Source of the DNA: Enterobacterales bacterium | Lineage (GTDB): Bacteria > Pseudomonadota > Gammaproteobacteria > Enterobacterales > Succinivibrionaceae | Assembly: GCA_900768635.1 (NCBI GenBank) | Contig: CAAGDP010000045.1 | Location: 1-31,256 of the forward strand | Length of the DNA: 31,256 nt | Direction of reading: 5' to 3' | In this document: positions 19,390 to 28,221 of the stretch, piece after piece | Layout of the letters: each line of letters begins with the position of its first letter | How positions within the stretch are numbered: the stretch's first letter is position 1 | Notes under the pieces: generated by a model | Told to the model about the DNA's origin: nothing | The model's database searches: none | The model's input: the letters and a program-made list of their open reading frames with translations, nothing else | Translations under genes and position numbers: made by a program

Positions 19390-20734
19390 TACGCTTTTTC
19401 CTGTTTTCAAAAAAGGAGAGCCTGGCGTCATCACCGGAATTCTTTTTCTCTTTTGGTGAAGATCCAAAAGTACCCTGATAATCCTTAAGATTAGTTACCT
19501 TAAGTCTGGTACCCCGGGACACGATTACACTCGCCTTGCGCCCGGCATCAATTTCAATTACCGGGAAAATTCCTTCAGCCATTTCCAAATAAAAGCCGGC
19601 AATCCTGTCTAAAGAAGAGCTTATGCCGGATGCAACCGATCCCCGGAGCGCATCAGAACTGTAAACCTTTTCATAACTTACCGTACCAGAGGAACTGGTA
19701 CTGATGGTAGGAACAGCATTAACATCAAAAGCTTTGGATAATCCGGACATAAATCCTGCCATAAGTGATCGGGCAATAGCCTGACCCTGTTTGGAAACCA
19801 GACGACCCCGGATCCCGGCATGACCGTCCGGACCTACCACATAGGAATCAAGTCGTCCTTCCAGAATTTCCTTGCGGGTGGTAATACAGGACAAAACTTC
19901 GCCCCGGAGATAAGCACGTTGTGAACTTAGATCCCCATAACCGGAAACAATCAGAAAACAATCCCGGATATCCGACCGGTAATTATTGGGCAAAATTGCT
20001 TCCCGACTGATTTTAAGGAGAGCAGGAAACTGCTGTCTTCCGCTGCCGTGACCTGTAGGAGCATCCATACCGTTTAAAAATACACCGCTTAATATCGAAC
20101 CGGCGGGCAGAACAATTCCCCGGGAGGATTTTCCTTCCTTATTCCCTTTCTCGTTTCCGGATTTGGTTTCTTTTTCCGGCTGGGAAAAAACTCTGATAGT
20201 ACCGGAGCCTGCAGGACTGGTGAGAAACAGTTCCGGATTTTCCCTGAGAGTACCCTCAGAGGAATTCTTATTTTCCTCCGATCCGGAGCTGAGTTCAGAT
20301 GAAGAGACAGATGATGGCGGAGAGGATAGAGGCGAACTTGTTCTTTGGGAAAGAAGCTCCCGGTACACTGCAGTTAAATCTTCGATTTTTTTGCTGAGCC
20401 GGGCTATTTTCTCATCCGTATCCCGGGGATCTGCTCCTGCCGAACCTGCATATGACTGGCGATCCAGCCGGCTTTGCAATGCTGATATCTGCCGTCCCAA
20501 CTCCCGGTTTTCCCGGGAAAGACGCTTTAAATCCGCCTCCATGGCATCTATTGAAACTTCTCTGGTATTACGATCCATCAGGACGTTTTTCACAGTCTGA
20601 TCTTTTTTATGTACCGCAGTTCTTTCACTGAATGAAAGTCCCGCCGCAATGAATCCCATCGCCCCGGCACAAACTGCACATACAGCAGTAAATCGTTTGA
20701 TTTTTGGAGAAAATCTGCTTAACCATCCGCTCAT
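19379..20734 (-). CDS. traB: TraB/VirB10-like T4SS core protein
   Basis: This 451-residue protein has an inner-membrane helix (about 17-35), a coiled coil (about 55-90) with regular Leu/Ile spacing, a Ser/Glu/Asn-rich linker (about 95-160), and a TrbI/VirB10-type beta-barrel domain (about 200-430). The barrel domain contains the LPAGSILSGVFLNGMDAPTG segment, typical of TraB in F- and SXT-type systems. VirB10-like proteins span both membranes and form the core channel. The ATG overlaps the traK stop (ATGA) and has AGGAGG six bases upstream. Confidence 0.92.
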   Translation of the reverse strand: MSGWLSRFSPKIKRFTAVCAVCAGAMGFIAAGLSFSERTAVHKKDQTVKNVLMDRNTREVSIDAMEADLKRLSRENRELGRQISALQSRLDRQSYAGSAGADPRDTDEKIARLSKKIEDLTAVYRELLSQRTSSPLSSPPSSVSSSELSSGSEENKNSSEGTLRENPELFLTSPAGSGTIRVFSQPEKETKSGNEKGNKEGKSSRGIVLPAGSILSGVFLNGMDAPTGHGSGRQQFPALLKISREAILPNNYRSDIRDCFLIVSGYGDLSSQRAYLRGEVLSCITTRKEILEGRLDSYVVGPDGHAGIRGRLVSKQGQAIARSLMAGFMSGLSKAFDVNAVPTISTSSSGTVSYEKVYSSDALRGSVASGISSSLDRIAGFYLEMAEGIFPVIEIDAGRKASVIVSRGTRLKVTNLKDYQGTFGSSPKEKKNSGDDARLSFFENRKKRNDK

Positions 20735-22038
20735 GGTCTTCCTCCTGTAAGCACGGGCCGGCGACGTTTCACATCAGTTGCATGGCGGACTTTTTCAACT
20801 ACAAATATCTCCGAGCTTTTTCCGGGATAAAGCAACACTTCCGGCCAGTATGCGGCTGCCACACCACCAGCTCCCAGACAGGAGTTTTCCTGTGCTTCCA
20901 GAATATTTTCAGAGGTATTCACCACTAATCCTGCATAAATTACAAACCGCTGACCGGCAAAACGCTGTCCCGGTTGAGTAAATGTAAAATGCAGTCCGTC
21001 TTGGATGCACAATGGGATATATTCACCGGGTACTGTTTCCCGCATGGTGTAGCCTGCCGGAATTTCACCCAGCGCCAGAGTCTGCAATACATCCCGGAGA
21101 GCAGACTCATAATCTCCCGCGATTTCCTCCGGAGATATCTGTTGCTCCACCACCGGCGGATTATTTTGGTAAACATCATCTGCAAAGCTGACAGTCACTT
21201 CTCTGGCAGGAATGCGACGGGGCATCATGGTCACTGCAAAAGCTAGATCCGGATTATCCCGCTCCACCACAAACATGGAACGGGGACGATTGTCCCGAAT
21301 ATTCACATATATGGCATGACCACGAATACAAAATTCGCCGCACTCTTCCTTCTGACTTTCAAAAGATGAGGAAATTACTTCCGGATGATCAAAAGGTGTA
21401 ACAATTCTGCTGATGTAGCCCAGAGAAACCGGAATAATCTGGGAATCTCCGGGACGTAGTGTAATGACTGACTTATCATTTAAACCGGTTGCTCCTGAAG
21501 AACGCACCAGTTCCGGAATTTGTAAAGCTGAAGATGAGGACCTGTCGGGATCATCACCGGAATAGATTTTCTCATCTGAAGAAAAATTCTGCTCTTCCGA
21601 TAAAGAAGGAAGCTGCTCAGCACCGGACTTCTTACCGGTTGTTCTTCTCAACAGAGGCTGGTGAGTCCTGCCCGGTGACGAAGGATCCTGCTCCGTTGGG
21701 GAATAGTTATTATTCTCCGCCGGATTATCCCCTGGTGAATTCAGTTCACTGCTGTTCTGTTCCCATGCATTGCTCCTTTCTTCATCCTTCACATATGAAG
21801 AATGATCAAGAGTTTTAAGTAAATCCCTGTTCGCAGCTGACGGTTCCTTTCCGGAATTTTTCCGGCCGGGCAAGGGATCTCCTTCAGAGGAATGCTGCCT
21901 TCCTGCCTGAGATTGTTCCTGTGCTGAGGAGTTACCCCGCCAGCGGGGTGCCAGCAGATCCTCCTCAGCCAGAGATACCTGCTGTAACATTAAAATTCCG
22001 GCCATAGCCCAGAAAATTACCGCCTGAGATTTCATCAT
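20731..22038 (-). CDS. traK: TraK-like T4SS outer-membrane core protein
   Basis: The product has 435 residues and a signal peptide (about 1-24, ending near VSLAEE). Residues 25-170 form a Ser/Asn/Glu/Gln-rich low-complexity region. The C-terminal part (about 175-435) is the TraK domain: a GDSQIIPVSLGYISRIVTPF segment (about 196-215), followed by beta strands and a Cys pair. TraK is the secretin-like VirB9 counterpart that joins TraB and TraV. It is longer than usual for the family because of the linker. Its ATG overlaps the traE stop and GGGAGG lies six bases upstream. A second Met follows immediately. Confidence 0.87.
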   Translation of the reverse strand: MMKSQAVIFWAMAGILMLQQVSLAEEDLLAPRWRGNSSAQEQSQAGRQHSSEGDPLPGRKNSGKEPSAANRDLLKTLDHSSYVKDEERSNAWEQNSSELNSPGDNPAENNNYSPTEQDPSSPGRTHQPLLRRTTGKKSGAEQLPSLSEEQNFSSDEKIYSGDDPDRSSSSALQIPELVRSSGATGLNDKSVITLRPGDSQIIPVSLGYISRIVTPFDHPEVISSSFESQKEECGEFCIRGHAIYVNIRDNRPRSMFVVERDNPDLAFAVTMMPRRIPAREVTVSFADDVYQNNPPVVEQQISPEEIAGDYESALRDVLQTLALGEIPAGYTMRETVPGEYIPLCIQDGLHFTFTQPGQRFAGQRFVIYAGLVVNTSENILEAQENSCLGAGGVAAAYWPEVLLYPGKSSEIFVVEKVRHATDVKRRRPVLTGGRP

Positions 22039-22643
22039 GACTTACCTCCCTTCCTATGATCTGTCTGTCGCTGCCGTTTAAGAGTTCTGGGCAATCCCCG
22101 ATAAATATCCATCCACAGGAGTCGAGGCGCATAATTGCCTATGGTGATCTGAAATTCGTAAGTACGCTCTTCACTGCTTTCCTTATCACTAAAACCCCGG
22201 GTATACAGTCGACCGGTTACAAAAACCCGATCGGTTTCCTTTTCATACTCCACAGATGACGGTTCAAAACGAAGGACCACCCGATCTTCTTTAATCTGCT
22301 GAGCCTGAATACCCAGTATCCCCATAAAGTCCTTATATACCCCTGAAGATAGGAGGGGTCCGATGCGATCCTTTAAAAAGTCCACATTGGCCGGAGTGAC
22401 ATTTCCCAACTCCTGAGCAAAAAACAATCCCCAGGCTTCCTTATAGGACTGAGATGCGTTCTCTTTGCCAACCCAGGCATCACCGCTTTGGGTATAGGGA
22501 GTAATAACCACAATTTCATTCCGGGATATCAACAAAAATAAAAGAATTACAATGGCCAGAAGACACAGGAATATACTCAGACGGTGAAGACGATTTTCCC
22601 TTCGCAGACCAATATATGAAGAAAGGAAATTCTTAAGAAGCAT
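22035..22643 (-). CDS. traE: TraE-like T4SS inner-membrane protein
   Basis: This 202-residue protein has a short basic N-terminus, one membrane helix (about 22-40), then a periplasmic domain with the VVITPYTQSGDAWVG segment and SYKEAWGLFFAQELGNVTP, as in TraE proteins of F- and SXT-type systems (VirB8-related). It is needed for pilus assembly. It starts two bases after the traL stop; the ribosome binding site GGGAG is about 11 bases upstream. The C-terminus is basic (RQRQTDHRKGGK). Confidence 0.92.
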   Translation of the reverse strand: MLLKNFLSSYIGLRRENRLHRLSIFLCLLAIVILLFLLISRNEIVVITPYTQSGDAWVGKENASQSYKEAWGLFFAQELGNVTPANVDFLKDRIGPLLSSGVYKDFMGILGIQAQQIKEDRVVLRFEPSSVEYEKETDRVFVTGRLYTRGFSDKESSEERTYEFQITIGNYAPRLLWMDIYRGLPRTLKRQRQTDHRKGGKS

Positions 22644-22645
22644 AT

Positions 22646-22924
22646 TCAGAAAAACTCCCGGATAAAGGGGTTAGGAAAGCACCTGCCCCGCAAAGGCATA
22701 CCCAGGTAGTAATAGGCAAGATGAAGAAGAAAACCCCGGGGATGGTTATCCCTGAATCTCCGGTAAATAAAATTACAGCCGAAACCTAACAGCAGAAACA
22801 CCACCACATTATCGGCAGTGATACCGGCCATAAGACCTAACACCGGTGGTGCCAGCTCATCTACCTGCCACAGTAGAAAATGCGGCGGATCATCCACATA
22901 TCGGGCAATAACAATCTGATCCAT
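22646..22924 (-). CDS. traL: TraL-like T4SS inner-membrane protein
   Basis: The product has 92 residues, starting at the ATG at 22924 (GGAGG seven bases upstream); a TTG further upstream at 22975 keeps the frame open but has no such site. It contains the TraL signature: RYVDDPPHFLLWQVDELAPP, two hydrophobic helices, then YRRFRDNHPRGFLLHLAYY and the C-terminal PNPFIREF. TraL is the VirB3-like protein of F-type systems. It is the first gene of the traL-E-K-B-V-A unit and is preceded by the AT-rich accessory gap. Confidence 0.93.
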   Translation of the reverse strand: MDQIVIARYVDDPPHFLLWQVDELAPPVLGLMAGITADNVVVFLLLGFGCNFIYRRFRDNHPRGFLLHLAYYYLGMPLRGRCFPNPFIREFF

Positions 22925-23814
22925 AATTAATCCTCCAACAGCTATTAAACAGCCAAAGGATAGAAAATTTAGCAAAAACCTAAGCCTTCAGGCACATAAA
23001 CAGTCCTAAAATCGAATAAGTGTTTTGACAATGCCCCAAACCACAATACCTACTGATCAACAACATACAAATGTTCAAAGCTAAAAGGAAATTATGCGAC
23101 TGAACATAATTTTCTTATACCTTATACTTCCAAAGTTACCAACTTTCCGCGTCTAAAGTCATTTATAGGAGAACTTTACTCATACATATATATACATATC
23201 CGTAACAAACGAATAAGTCATCGATCGTTATAGGCTCCACAATACTTTTGACGATAAGTTTAAGTCCTCCCTTTGGAGTGTTTTCAAGTCTATGAAGCAC
23301 ACATATTCACTACAGGTGATGATATAAAATTATTACAATCAGAAAAATCTATCTTGCTTGTACCATGTAAATACTGCTATATATCAACACATGGGTGCTT
23401 TCTTTGAGGTTAAGGAAAAAATTTTTACGTGACTGGATGTCTCATGACATAACAAAATTCATGGACTTAATTGATGAAACTCAAAATGAAAAGAACATCT
23501 TTACAGCTAAAAATAAGCGTGAAGATATTAGTGAAATAGTATTTACAGCCTAAATCTCGACTCTGGTAGCTACTCATAAAATCTTTAATTATCAGATTAT
23601 CATTTTTCTTAATTTTTACCCATAAATATGCACGAAGAGCCTCTACCAATAAAATTGCAGCAAACTTAACAAAAAGGTAAATACTTGATTTTTTGAATAT
23701 TATAAGAATCAAAATTATCTATTTTTTCAATCTTAATAATTGATTAAATAATAAACAATTTAAATTATCTTATTGATCTAAAAGATTTTTAAAAACATGA
23801 AAATTTATTTTTAA
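22925..23814. other. AT-rich gap upstream of traL, no supported gene
   Basis: This gap of 890 bases separates traL from the DUF4143 ATPase. It is AT-rich and contains only short frames. A plus-strand frame from 23437 to 23553 (38 codons) and a minus-strand frame (23467-23712) overlap one another; neither can be confirmed. A weak TTGTCA-like box lies about 100 bases before traL, but I cannot call the traL promoter with confidence. Confidence 0.5.
23467..23712 (-). pseudogene. Possible transposase C-terminal remnant
   Basis: The 81-residue frame has no clear ribosome binding site. Its first part (LFVKFAAILLVEALRAYLW) loosely resembles the helical C-terminal tail of IS1634/IS4-type DDE transposases, which end in a hydrophobic H-x-FVxFxALIL helix. 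The rest is not recognisable and may be non-coding. A chance frame in AT-rich DNA is an equal alternative. Confidence 0.2.
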
Positions 23815-25116
23815 TCAGAACAACAGACTGTTTGCATCTAACAGAAATTCCTTCACACCCATGATCAGATAGCCGTTTTCGTCATAACGGGCTTTCATAC
23901 TTTTTTCCACAATAATTATCTTTTTGAAGAAATCTTTTGTGTATTTAAAGGATTTAATTTCTTGTTCATACTTTTCTTGATTTGGAATATCATAGGCCGA
24001 CTGAATATAATATTTTTTACTACCAAGAGATGCTATAAAATCAATTTCTCTCTGCACCCTAATTTCACTGCCATCTGAAGCCTTTTCTCTTGATTCCACA
24101 TTACCAACATCAACTTGATATCCTCTATATCTAAGTTCATTGTAAATAATGTTCTCCATGATATGCGTTCCTTCAATCTGTCTGAATGCCAAACGGGCAT
24201 TGCGAAGGCCTACATCTTCGAAATATATTTTATATGGCGTTCCAATGTATTTTCTTCCTTTGACATTGTATCTTTTTACACGTGTAAGAATAAACGCATC
24301 TTCCGCATATCCGATATATCTATCAACAGTTGCATCACAGGTAGTTGTTCCATGAACCGAATTCATGGTGCTTGCAATTTTTTTAGGATTAGTAAGAGTT
24401 GATATGCAAGATGCAATTACATCTATTACTTCTCCAAGAGCATTTTCATCCTTTACGGAATATCTGTTAATAATATCCTTCAAATACAAGTTTTTCATTT
24501 GAGAAATTAGATAATTAGTCTTTTGTTCTTCCGTTGACATAAGGGCAATTGCAGGAAGTCCTCCGTATACGGAATAATCATCAAAAGCTTCGTTTTTATC
24601 TCCTTGCTTAAATGCATAATATTCAGAAAAAGACAAAGGAAGTATATGAACTTCATCACCTCTTCCTTCAAACTCCGTCAGGATATCTTTTGATAGGAAC
24701 TTAGAATTGCTTCCGGTTACATAAACATCCATATGATTATTCCTTAAGAAGCTATTCATGACTGATTCAAAAGCACCAAGTTTCTGAACTTCATCAAGAA
24801 GAAGGTAAAACATTCCATCTCCTTTTATTTGAGGCATTAACCAACTGATAAACTTAGAAGGATCCACCTTACGATCTTCTTTCATGTTGTCAAGGACTAT
24901 AGGATTTTCACCTATCTTTAACAAGTCATCCGCAGAATCAAAAGCAAATTTAATAATATGTTCCGGGGAAATGTTTTCTGAAATCAGATGATTGTAAAAC
25001 AGATTATTTAATAAATATGACTTTCCACTTCTTCTAATTCCAGTGATTACCTTAATGAAGCCATTGTGCTTTCTAACAATGAGACGATCAAGGTATACGT
25101 TTCTATTTATTTCCAT
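23815..25116 (-). CDS. AAA ATPase with DUF4143-type C-terminus
   Basis: This 433-residue protein has Walker A GIRRSGKSYLL (about 26-36), a Walker B-like FYLLLDEVQKLG, sensor-like VTGSNSKFLS, and the LPLSFSEYY motif common to the AAA_14/DUF4143 family. The C-terminal half carries the DUF4143 domain, with a VDRYIGYAEDAFIL segment and a restriction-like EIDFIAS motif near 360, which may be a nuclease-type fold. The cellular role of these ATPases is unknown. It is alone in the insert between the DUF4400 gene and traL, is AT-rich compared with the transfer genes, and has its own repeat-bearing upstream region and an AAGG site before the ATG. It probably arrived as a cargo gene. Confidence 0.88.
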   Translation of the reverse strand: MEINRNVYLDRLIVRKHNGFIKVITGIRRSGKSYLLNNLFYNHLISENISPEHIIKFAFDSADDLLKIGENPIVLDNMKEDRKVDPSKFISWLMPQIKGDGMFYLLLDEVQKLGAFESVMNSFLRNNHMDVYVTGSNSKFLSKDILTEFEGRGDEVHILPLSFSEYYAFKQGDKNEAFDDYSVYGGLPAIALMSTEEQKTNYLISQMKNLYLKDIINRYSVKDENALGEVIDVIASCISTLTNPKKIASTMNSVHGTTTCDATVDRYIGYAEDAFILTRVKRYNVKGRKYIGTPYKIYFEDVGLRNARLAFRQIEGTHIMENIIYNELRYRGYQVDVGNVESREKASDGSEIRVQREIDFIASLGSKKYYIQSAYDIPNQEKYEQEIKSFKYTKDFFKKIIIVEKSMKARYDENGYLIMGVKEFLLDANSLLF

Positions 25117-25124
25117 TTTAACCT

Positions 25125-25390
25125 TATCTAATTTTTTTGCCTAAAACGACTTTTTTATAAGATATAATACTCTAAATAGATAATGAAACATAGTTCTATC
25201 TAACATTTTTGCCATAAAAGACGTTTTTATGAAATATCTTATTATGCCCTAAGCACTCCGTTTCAATCAGAGATATAAGCATCGGACAAAGTATCAGTCT
25301 CAAAAACGCTGATATATGAAAGACGATCTGTGGAGGATGAAACAGAACTCCCTATTTTTTTGGTTCTATCTAAATTTTTTTTATAAGAGG
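25125..25390 (-). repeat. Three imperfect direct repeats with dyads upstream of the DUF4143 ATPase
   Basis: Copy 1 (about 25125-25164) and copy 2 (about 25197-25238) each start TATCTAA, run through T-rich DNA and TTTTTGCC, and end in a TTTTTAT block, spaced 72 bases. Copy 2 holds a dyad, CATAAAA-GACGT-TTTTATG (25213-25231); copy 1 has a degenerate version. A shortened third copy (25367-25390) keeps TATCTAA and ATAAGAG. They sit in the promoter region of the ATPase and may be operators. Confidence 0.45.
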
Positions 25391-25685
25391 TAACTATTCA
25401 GAACCCACCCAGTATTTAAGTAAAATCTGGAGGTACTGTTTGTAAATTAAAAATGAAGTAGAAGGTCTAAAAATCCTGTTTAACTCTTTTTAAAATTCAA
25501 AGCATTTAAACAGATCTCTTAACCGAAATCCGGTTGAGAATAACCGAAATTTGGATGGTACAGCGTTGGAAAAGTTCAAAAATTGCGTATTTAGACCTTA
25601 TACTTTTTTGGAGTAAATTTTCAGCTGTTAATTTAGAATCAGAACCGCCACATCCAGTTCAAAAGGAGGGGTTCTGAATAATTAC
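25390..25685. mobile_element. Transposase-less element (MITE-like), 296 bp
   Basis: The left end GTAACTATTCAGAACCC (25390-25406) and right end GGGTTCTGAATAATTAC (25669-25685) are inverted repeats matching at 16 of 17 positions. The sequences directly outside, TATAAGAG (25382-25389) and AATAAGAG (25686-25693), match at 7 of 8, as expected for an 8-bp target duplication. The interior has no long open frame; it contains two copies of TAACCGAAAT. I do not recognise the parental family. It could also be the worn remnant of a larger IS. Confidence 0.55.
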
Positions 25686-25692
25686 AATAAGA

Positions 25693-25707
25693 GTTCTGAA
25701 TCGTTAC
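25693..25707. repeat. Extra copy of the element end at the DUF4400 stop
   Basis: GTTCTGAATCGTTAC repeats the inner 15 bases of the right end of the neighbouring element (25671-25685) at 13 of 15 positions, 22 bases away, and overlaps the stop codon of the DUF4400 gene. It suggests an earlier or nested insertion event, or a preferred target resembling the element end. Confidence 0.4.
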
Positions 25708-26342
25708 ATCCTTTTCTGCAAATTTGCACAACAAAGAACCGTATTCAGGCTAAAAAAGATCATAAGAATAAATAGAAAATCCGGTGGTAGATACAGAGGC
25801 CACCACAGAGCATACCACAACAGTGCCAGCAGAACTTTAAATATAGTGGATGACAATTGCAATCGTACGGAAGAGGTAAGCGCAAAGTTATAGATTTTAA
25901 TACTTCTGATTAGTAATCCGGTGATAACACCGGCCAATAAGATCAGACCCAGGGGGATCAGCCAAACATTCAGAAAACCCGCCCGTAACAATAAAGCATG
26001 AAGAATATTACCAGCCACTGTAAATCGTCGGGACAGCCAGTTAAAAAAATCACCACCCATGGAGCTGATAAAACGTGAATTTTTATACTGCTCCTCATCC
26101 GGGATAAAAACTCCCCGGATCTTAAGATTAATCCCGGAGCCGTAGATCAGTTTTTTCTCCACATCATAGGCAAAATCAGAAATATCCTGCAACTTTCCGG
26201 AGGATAAATGACTTGCCATAGACTGACGTTCTTTACGTAATTCCCTGTCAATCTCCTCTCCCGGAATAAGAAGAAAACCCAGCACCATTTCCATTACTGC
26301 CACAATTAGGAAAATGCAAAGAAGAAAATGCTTTTTTATCAT
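25704..26342 (-). CDS. DUF4400/TIGR03747-like ICE membrane protein
   Basis: This 212-residue protein has an N-terminal membrane helix (about 5-25), a soluble segment (about 30-120), and three more hydrophobic stretches (about 120-150 and a pair at 165-205). This topology and its position directly after traD fit the DUF4400/TIGR03747 integrating-conjugative-element membrane protein, called s043 in SXT. Its function in transfer is not known. The ATG overlaps the traD stop (ATGA), so translation is coupled. The stop lies in the repeat at the edge of the accessory insert, which may have altered the C-terminus. Confidence 0.65.
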   Translation of the reverse strand: MIKKHFLLCIFLIVAVMEMVLGFLLIPGEEIDRELRKERQSMASHLSSGKLQDISDFAYDVEKKLIYGSGINLKIRGVFIPDEEQYKNSRFISSMGGDFFNWLSRRFTVAGNILHALLLRAGFLNVWLIPLGLILLAGVITGLLIRSIKIYNFALTSSVRLQLSSTIFKVLLALLWYALWWPLYLPPDFLFILMIFFSLNTVLCCANLQKRM

Positions 26343-28219
26343 TGCTGACTCCCTTTTCCGGTCAGGATGGGAATGCGCCCCTTAATAATTTTTCCGCCGG
26401 AAAGATTGGCCAGATATTCCAGATTAGGCAGTTTTCCCAAAAGAGGCGCTGGAAATAAGGGTTGTTCCTCCTCGGACATGGTCTCAGAAGTAGTTCCCGC
26501 ATGATGAAAAGGTTCATCTGCAGCGGTTCCCGCAGATGCGGATCGGGCCATAACCCTGATCCGGGTGGAGGGAATTTTATCAGTGATATAGTTCTGAGTT
26601 TCCACATCAGTAACACGCAGTGCCACAATATTATTAATATTTCCCAGAACCTGAGTCGCCTTCTCCCGGGATCCCAGCCGGGCGGCAAAGTCGGCAAAAG
26701 TCTGAGTAGCTACATAAAGACGGAAACCTGCGCCGCGCCCTTTATTAAGCATGGCTATCATAGGATCATTAATTGTTTCTGCTGCCTCATCCACAAAAAG
26801 ATTTACCGGTTTTAAATTTTCCCCGTAATTGTAACGGTCCCCGGCCACTGCGGTAAGATCGGACAGAATTAATGAACCAATGGCTGAACCCACAAGAGAA
26901 TCCGTAAGGGAATCTAGTCCAATATATGCCACCTTACAGTTATTAATAAGTTGCCGGGTATCATAAATAATCCGCGCATCATCTAGATTTCCGCATCCGG
27001 GACTTAAAAGCGGTCCCAACTGTCCGGAAGTAAGCATGCTCATCATAGGAAGAAGACCGGAAACCATCTTGCTGAAGTGGGCAGCATCATGCAAAAACAT
27101 GGATAGCAGTCCTTCAATATCCGGACTGGGAGAAATAGGTGCAATTTCCGTACGATAAAATTCCACCATAAGTTGAGCCTGCTTGTTTTCTGATGCACCG
27201 AACAGGCGTTTTTCCCAGGAAAGAAAATGCTCAGCAAACCTGGCATCTACCTCCTGAGCGTAACTTTTTACCGCTTCTACCACCAGTTGTGCTGTACCGC
27301 CGGCCAGATAATGATTTATATCAGCAAGTGTAGGTCTGCGTCCGCAAATAACGGAGCCCTGGACAATATTATTTACCGCCTGCCAGGAAAATGCCCGGAA
27401 GGTGGCACTGGCACCTCCTGTATCAGGCATGAGGGATGCAATACGGGTGGCTATTTCGGTTGCCCGGGAGAAATTGGCCAGAGGATTAAGCCGTATGGAT
27501 TCCTCAGGAAAAGCGGGATTAAACATAACAAACCGTTCCGGTTCTCCTAAAGCTTCACAACATCTGCGGGCATTATCACACATTTCCTTATCCCCTTTGG
27601 GATCAATAATAATTACCGCTTCATGCCGGGCAATAGCCTGGGAAATGAGAATATCAAACATGCGGGTTTTCCCGGAGCCGGTTGTCCCCACTATAAGAGT
27701 ATGCCCCTCCGCATGCCGAATTTCCTGAAAAACCGGGCTCTCCTTATCCCCCAGACCGTGGATCCAGCGCACGCCCATGGTATCTTCCTGCTTTTTTATT
27801 AATCCGAATATTTTCAGAAAGGATAAAAATTTTCCGGCTCTCAGCCGGCCTTCATCTAAAGCGTTTATCTCATAGGCAAGCTGAGCCTGATGATTACCCC
27901 ATTCAAATCCTTTCCCCAGCCATACTGCTCCATTATGTTTACCCAGAATATTTTTCAGCTCAGGCAAAGCAACAAATTCCAGACTGCGACCTGCCAGTGA
28001 CTGCTGCCGGCGGAACAACCGCAATCCGGGAAAAATCCACACCGAAAACATAAAAAGGCACATAAGCTGTAACATCCCGTACTCATTTCTGCTCTCGCCA
28101 CCCTCTTCCGCCAGCATCATTATCCAGATGAAGATCTCCAGAAACATCCAGATAAGAGCAATATACAGCTCATAATTGGGACGAAAGGGCATGTCGAAAT
28201 GTAAGGGACTGTTTTTCAT
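26339..28219 (-). CDS. traD: TraD-like type IV coupling protein
   Basis: Set to start at the ATG at 28219, the product has 626 residues. The frame is open to a TTG at 28282 inside traI, but the ATG has AGGAG about seven bases upstream and sits two bases after the traI stop. It has two N-terminal membrane helices (about 18-37 and 50-68), then the VirD4/TraD motor: Walker A GTTGSGKT (178-185), IIDPKGD (about 214-220) and the Walker B-like LFVDEAAE (about 465-472). Coupling proteins bring the relaxase-DNA complex to the secretion channel and pump DNA. The SXT/TOL subfamily is indicated by its pairing with a MobH relaxase. Confidence 0.93.
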   Translation of the reverse strand: MKNSPLHFDMPFRPNYELYIALIWMFLEIFIWIMMLAEEGGESRNEYGMLQLMCLFMFSVWIFPGLRLFRRQQSLAGRSLEFVALPELKNILGKHNGAVWLGKGFEWGNHQAQLAYEINALDEGRLRAGKFLSFLKIFGLIKKQEDTMGVRWIHGLGDKESPVFQEIRHAEGHTLIVGTTGSGKTRMFDILISQAIARHEAVIIIDPKGDKEMCDNARRCCEALGEPERFVMFNPAFPEESIRLNPLANFSRATEIATRIASLMPDTGGASATFRAFSWQAVNNIVQGSVICGRRPTLADINHYLAGGTAQLVVEAVKSYAQEVDARFAEHFLSWEKRLFGASENKQAQLMVEFYRTEIAPISPSPDIEGLLSMFLHDAAHFSKMVSGLLPMMSMLTSGQLGPLLSPGCGNLDDARIIYDTRQLINNCKVAYIGLDSLTDSLVGSAIGSLILSDLTAVAGDRYNYGENLKPVNLFVDEAAETINDPMIAMLNKGRGAGFRLYVATQTFADFAARLGSREKATQVLGNINNIVALRVTDVETQNYITDKIPSTRIRVMARSASAGTAADEPFHHAGTTSETMSEEEQPLFPAPLLGKLPNLEYLANLSGGKIIKGRIPILTGKGSQQ

Positions 28220-28221
28220 TT

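Noticed and set aside
23437..23553. Plus-strand 38-codon frame in the traL upstream gap
   Set aside because: Short, no clear ribosome binding site, no recognised family, and antisense to another equally weak frame.
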